A DNA stretch of 64,000 nucleotides from Noviherbaspirillum pedocola (GTDB lineage: Bacteria > Pseudomonadota > Gammaproteobacteria > Burkholderiales > Burkholderiaceae_D): NCBI RefSeq assembly GCF_016632335.1, contig NZ_JAEPBG010000002.1, forward strand, positions 62,001 through 126,000, written 5' to 3'. Made by a program: the position numbers and the translations under genes. Every line of letters begins with the position of its first letter. Position 1 is the stretch's first letter. The notes under the pieces are model-generated. The model had not been told where the DNA came from. It worked only from the letters and a program-made list of their open reading frames with translations, and did not search any database. Below are positions 62,212 to 64,000 of the stretch, piece by piece.

Positions 62212-62637
62212 TCACTGGATCGCGATCTGCTTCGGCTGGTCTTCCGCCTTCTTCGGCAACGTCAGCGTAAGCACGCCGTTTTCCAGTTTTGCGACGGCCG
62301 CTTCGCTGTTGACTTCCTGCGGCAGCACGATGCTACGCGCGAACTTCTGGACTACGCGCTCGGTCAGCAATGCCTTGCTGCCTTCAGGCTTTTCGGTTTC
62401 CCGCTTGGTTTCCGCCTCGATTGATACGCGCTTGCCATCGACCGAAATCTTCACGTCCTCCTTGGCAACGCCGGGCAAGTCGGCTTCCACCTGGTAGGCG
62501 GCGTCGGTCTCGCTCACATTGATGCGCGGCGCGACCGGGGCATTGTCGACGAGGTTATTGACGAGGCGCTCAAAGCCTCGGTCGAAGGTGCGGGTGGAAA
62601 GCAGCGGGAAGGCACGGCTATGCAGAATCAAACTCAT
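62212..62637 (-). CDS. Hsp20/alpha-crystallin small heat-shock protein
   Basis: 141-residue chaperone that holds unfolding proteins. The alpha-crystallin domain (about 40-135) includes PRINVSETDAAYQVEADLPG, VKISVDGKRVSIEAE and the typical end LENGVLTLTLPKKAED; the short tail IAIQ may be the I-x-I assembly motif. The start at 62637 (MSLILHS) follows TAGGAGAAAGAAC. A sigma-32 promoter is upstream. Confidence 0.95.
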   Translation of the reverse strand: MSLILHSRAFPLLSTRTFDRGFERLVNNLVDNAPVAPRINVSETDAAYQVEADLPGVAKEDVKISVDGKRVSIEAETKRETEKPEGSKALLTERVVQKFARSIVLPQEVNSEAAVAKLENGVLTLTLPKKAEDQPKQIAIQ

Positions 62638-62683
62638 GTTCTTTCTCCTATCTGGCATGGAGCACACCGCTCCGATGCTCGAT

Positions 62684-62711
62684 AGATAGGGCGGTGCAGG
62701 TTGCTTTCAAG
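62684..62711 (-). promoter_or_regulatory. Sigma-32 heat-shock promoter of hsp20
   Basis: On the minus strand CTTGAAA (62711-62705), 13-base spacer, CCCTATCT (62691-62684). The consensus is CTTGAAA-N11-15-CCCCATNT, so only one base differs. Confidence 0.85.
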
Positions 62712-62770
62712 AGTCCGAAAATGGCGAATCATGAAAAATTTCGCCATTCATGGAAGACCGCTTGTCGAGC

Positions 62771-63286
62771 TCAGAGTCCGCTTCCCGGCATACCGAGACC
62801 CGGTGTGCGGCGCCGGTCGGGACCATTCTGCAGCGAGCGCACGATGCCGCCGTCGTCGAAGTAGACGTGCATCACCGAGTCCCAGGTATTGGCTTCGCGA
62901 TACGGATAGGACCAGACTTCGCGCTGCATCCGCGGGAAGTAGCTGGTATCGCTCGGCGCGCCTATGGTGCGTAGCACATCGTCCTTGGTGAACTTGTCCG
63001 GGACGATCTTTGCGAAATGCGCGGTGTCGAGCACTTGTTCATAAGACACCAGCCGCCCATCGCTGCCGATGCGCGCCATGAATGTGGCCTGGCCCCAGGG
63101 GCCGGTCATGTATTCCAGCAGATGATTGTTGCCTTCGCCATAACGGTGCGTCGGCTCGCCGAGCCGCTCGATGACCTGTGTTTCCGATTCGCCCGGTTGC
63201 GGCGGCGCGGAGTAGACGCGCATCGCGGCGCAGCCGGAAAGCAGCAGGGCGACGCCGGCGAACATCCATCCCGGGAATCCTTTCAT
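62771..63286 (-). CDS. Lipoprotein with two BamE/SmpA-like repeats
   Basis: 171 aa. Lipobox LLSGCAA with Cys at about residue 19. Two BamE/OmlA-like units are visible: [20 protein letters not shown] and [19 protein letters not shown], each a helix followed by the conserved LG-P/IG-P turn and a hydrophobic strand (EVWSYPY in the second). A role at the outer membrane is likely. AAGGAGA precedes the ATG. The proline/glycine-rich end is unstructured. Confidence 0.82.
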   Translation of the reverse strand: MKGFPGWMFAGVALLLSGCAAMRVYSAPPQPGESETQVIERLGEPTHRYGEGNNHLLEYMTGPWGQATFMARIGSDGRLVSYEQVLDTAHFAKIVPDKFTKDDVLRTIGAPSDTSYFPRMQREVWSYPYREANTWDSVMHVYFDDGGIVRSLQNGPDRRRTPGLGMPGSGL

Positions 63287-63340
63287 ATCGGTGTTTCTCC
63301 TTGTTTCATTGCGGGTGCGAAAAGTGTTTGAACCCGATGT

Positions 63341-63369
63341 TTGTGTCGCCGCGCGCGATCCGCTATACT
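63341..63369 (+). promoter_or_regulatory. Candidate promoter of rpsO
   Basis: TTGTGT (63341-63346), 17-base spacer, TATACT (63364-63369), then a GC-rich discriminator, giving a leader of about 85 bases, room for the known S15 autoregulatory structure. Confidence 0.6.
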
Positions 63370-63461
63370 CGCCGGTCTGGCCGATTCCGGCCAGTTTTCA
63401 TCAACCCCCATCACGGTGCACCGGGGTGCAGACTCCAGGCATCGCATGTGAAAGGCAAATC

Positions 63462-63731
63462 ATGAGCGTAGAAAAAAGCAGCAAGGCAGCCATCATCGCG
63501 GACAACGCGCGTGGCCAGAATGATACCGGTTCCCCGGAAGTGCAGGTGGCATTGCTGACCGCCCGCATCAACGACCTCAACAACCACTTCAAGGCCCACA
63601 CCAAGGATCACCATTCCCGCCGCGGCCTGATCATGATGGTCAACCGCCGCAAGAGCCTGCTGTCTTACCTGAAGAGCAAGGACGCCAACCGTTATCGCGC
63701 ACTGATCGAAAAGCTCGGTCTGCGCAAGTAA
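63462..63731 (+). CDS. rpsO: 30S ribosomal protein S15
   Basis: 89-residue primary 16S rRNA-binding protein. The helical core [41 protein letters not shown] and the C-terminal [12 protein letters not shown] are diagnostic. The ATG at 63462 gives the exact family length; S15 usually represses its own translation. Followed by a hairpin and then pnp, as in most proteobacteria. Confidence 0.98.
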   Translation: MSVEKSSKAAIIADNARGQNDTGSPEVQVALLTARINDLNNHFKAHTKDHHSRRGLIMMVNRRKSLLSYLKSKDANRYRALIEKLGLRK

Positions 63732-63769
63732 AAGACGGCGCGTTGCCAGCACTGGAATCCCATGTCGAA

Positions 63770-63803
63770 ATGCCTGCGTCAGCCTCCTGATGCGGGCATT
63801 TTG
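63770..63803 (+). terminator. Hairpin between rpsO and pnp
   Basis: A 12-bp stem with two wobble pairs (63770-63781/63788-63799), GCCTCC loop and TTTT. Likely a partial terminator; rpsO-pnp read-through is common. Confidence 0.75.
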
Positions 63804-63917
63804 CGTTTGTCGTTCCGGTTGGCATGCAGTAAGTCGATGCGCAGAGTGAAGCGTCGGCTGTGGTGAGGTGAACGACAGCCCCTGAAAATCTGTCGGCAAA
63901 AAGAGAAAGGAATCACC

Positions 63918-64000
63918 GTGTTCAATAAAGTAACCAAGACCTTCCAGTACGGACAGCATCAAGTCACGCTGGAAACCGGCGAGATCGCGCGCCAGGCTTC
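63918..64000 (+). CDS. pnp: Polyribonucleotide nucleotidyltransferase, 5' end only
   Basis: Partial: 27 codons before the window ends. GTG at 63918 is preceded by GAGAAAGGA (63903-63911). The product begins [20 protein letters not shown], the usual PNPase N-terminus of betaproteobacteria. PNPase degrades RNA 3'-5' by phosphorolysis. Confidence 0.9.
   Translation, partial: MFNKVTKTFQYGQHQVTLETGEIARQA

Overview
The window is a GC-rich, densely packed chromosomal segment from a betaproteobacterium of the order Burkholderiales. The best fit is Oxalobacteraceae (Herbaspirillum, Noviherbaspirillum or Herminiimonas-like). The reasons are the housekeeping order leuCDB-asd-fimV-truA-trpFBA-accD-folC-SPOR-cvpA-purF, the ilvBH-ilvC...pssA-leuA block, the rlmE-ftsH-folP-glmM block, and the style of the proteins. 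The genus is inference. I see no insertion sequence, phage, CRISPR array or rRNA.

Layout. 1-3.6 kb: end of the phosphate regulon (pstB, phoU, phoB, phoR). 3.7-6.7 kb: patatin-like lipoprotein, NlpC/P60 hydrolase, a receiver protein with a degenerate GGDEF domain, and a GlcG/HbpS-like protein. 7-13.2 kb: carAB, greA, yhbY, rlmE. 13.3-17.5 kb: ftsH, folP, glmM. 17.6-17.8 kb: tRNA-Pro(UGG) and tRNA-Arg(UCU). 18-20.5 kb: an accessory island with a START-like (SRPBCC) protein and, on the minus strand, a CesT-like chaperone gene followed by a D-glutamate cyclase-family gene. 20.6-30.2 kb: flavoenzyme, DUF2069, wrbA-like, yihY, hydrolase, metY, CBS protein, renalase-like flavoprotein, and an MFS-acyltransferase fusion. 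30.2-50.2 kb: aroC, an M48 lipoprotein protease, leuCDB, asd, fimV, truA, trpFBA, accD, folC, SPOR protein, cvpA, purF and a MetZ-like enzyme. 50.2-54.8 kb (minus strand): LOG/TetR pair, lipase-like hydrolase, and a four-gene ECF sigma operon (RDD, DUF3106, DUF3619, sigma). 55.3-64 kb: ilvB, ilvH, ilvC, a SIMPL protein, pssA, leuA, hsp20, a BamE-like lipoprotein, rpsO and the first codons of pnp.

The genes form recognisable pathways: phosphate sensing (PstB/PhoU/PhoR/PhoB); pyrimidine and arginine precursor (CarAB); branched-chain amino acids (IlvBH, IlvC, LeuA, LeuCDB); tryptophan and chorismate (AroC, TrpFBA); folate (FolP, FolC); lipid synthesis (AccD, PssA, LplT-PlsC fusion); sulfur amino acids (MetY, MetZ-like); and envelope maintenance (GlmM, FtsH, FimV, SPOR, BamE-like).

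The most interesting candidate is the minus-strand pair at 18.7-20.5 kb. An acidic CesT-like chaperone gene is preceded by a near-consensus HrpL promoter (TGAACT-N15-CCACTCA). It is followed by a D-glutamate cyclase-family protein whose N-terminus has no acidic residue in its first 31 positions and is rich in Ser, Gln, Asn and Thr. Together these look like an orphan type III secretion effector with its chaperone, and I know of no description of it. A second uncharacterised system is the ECF sigma/DUF3619/DUF3106/RDD operon, which has the layout of an envelope-stress sigma/anti-sigma/sensor module.
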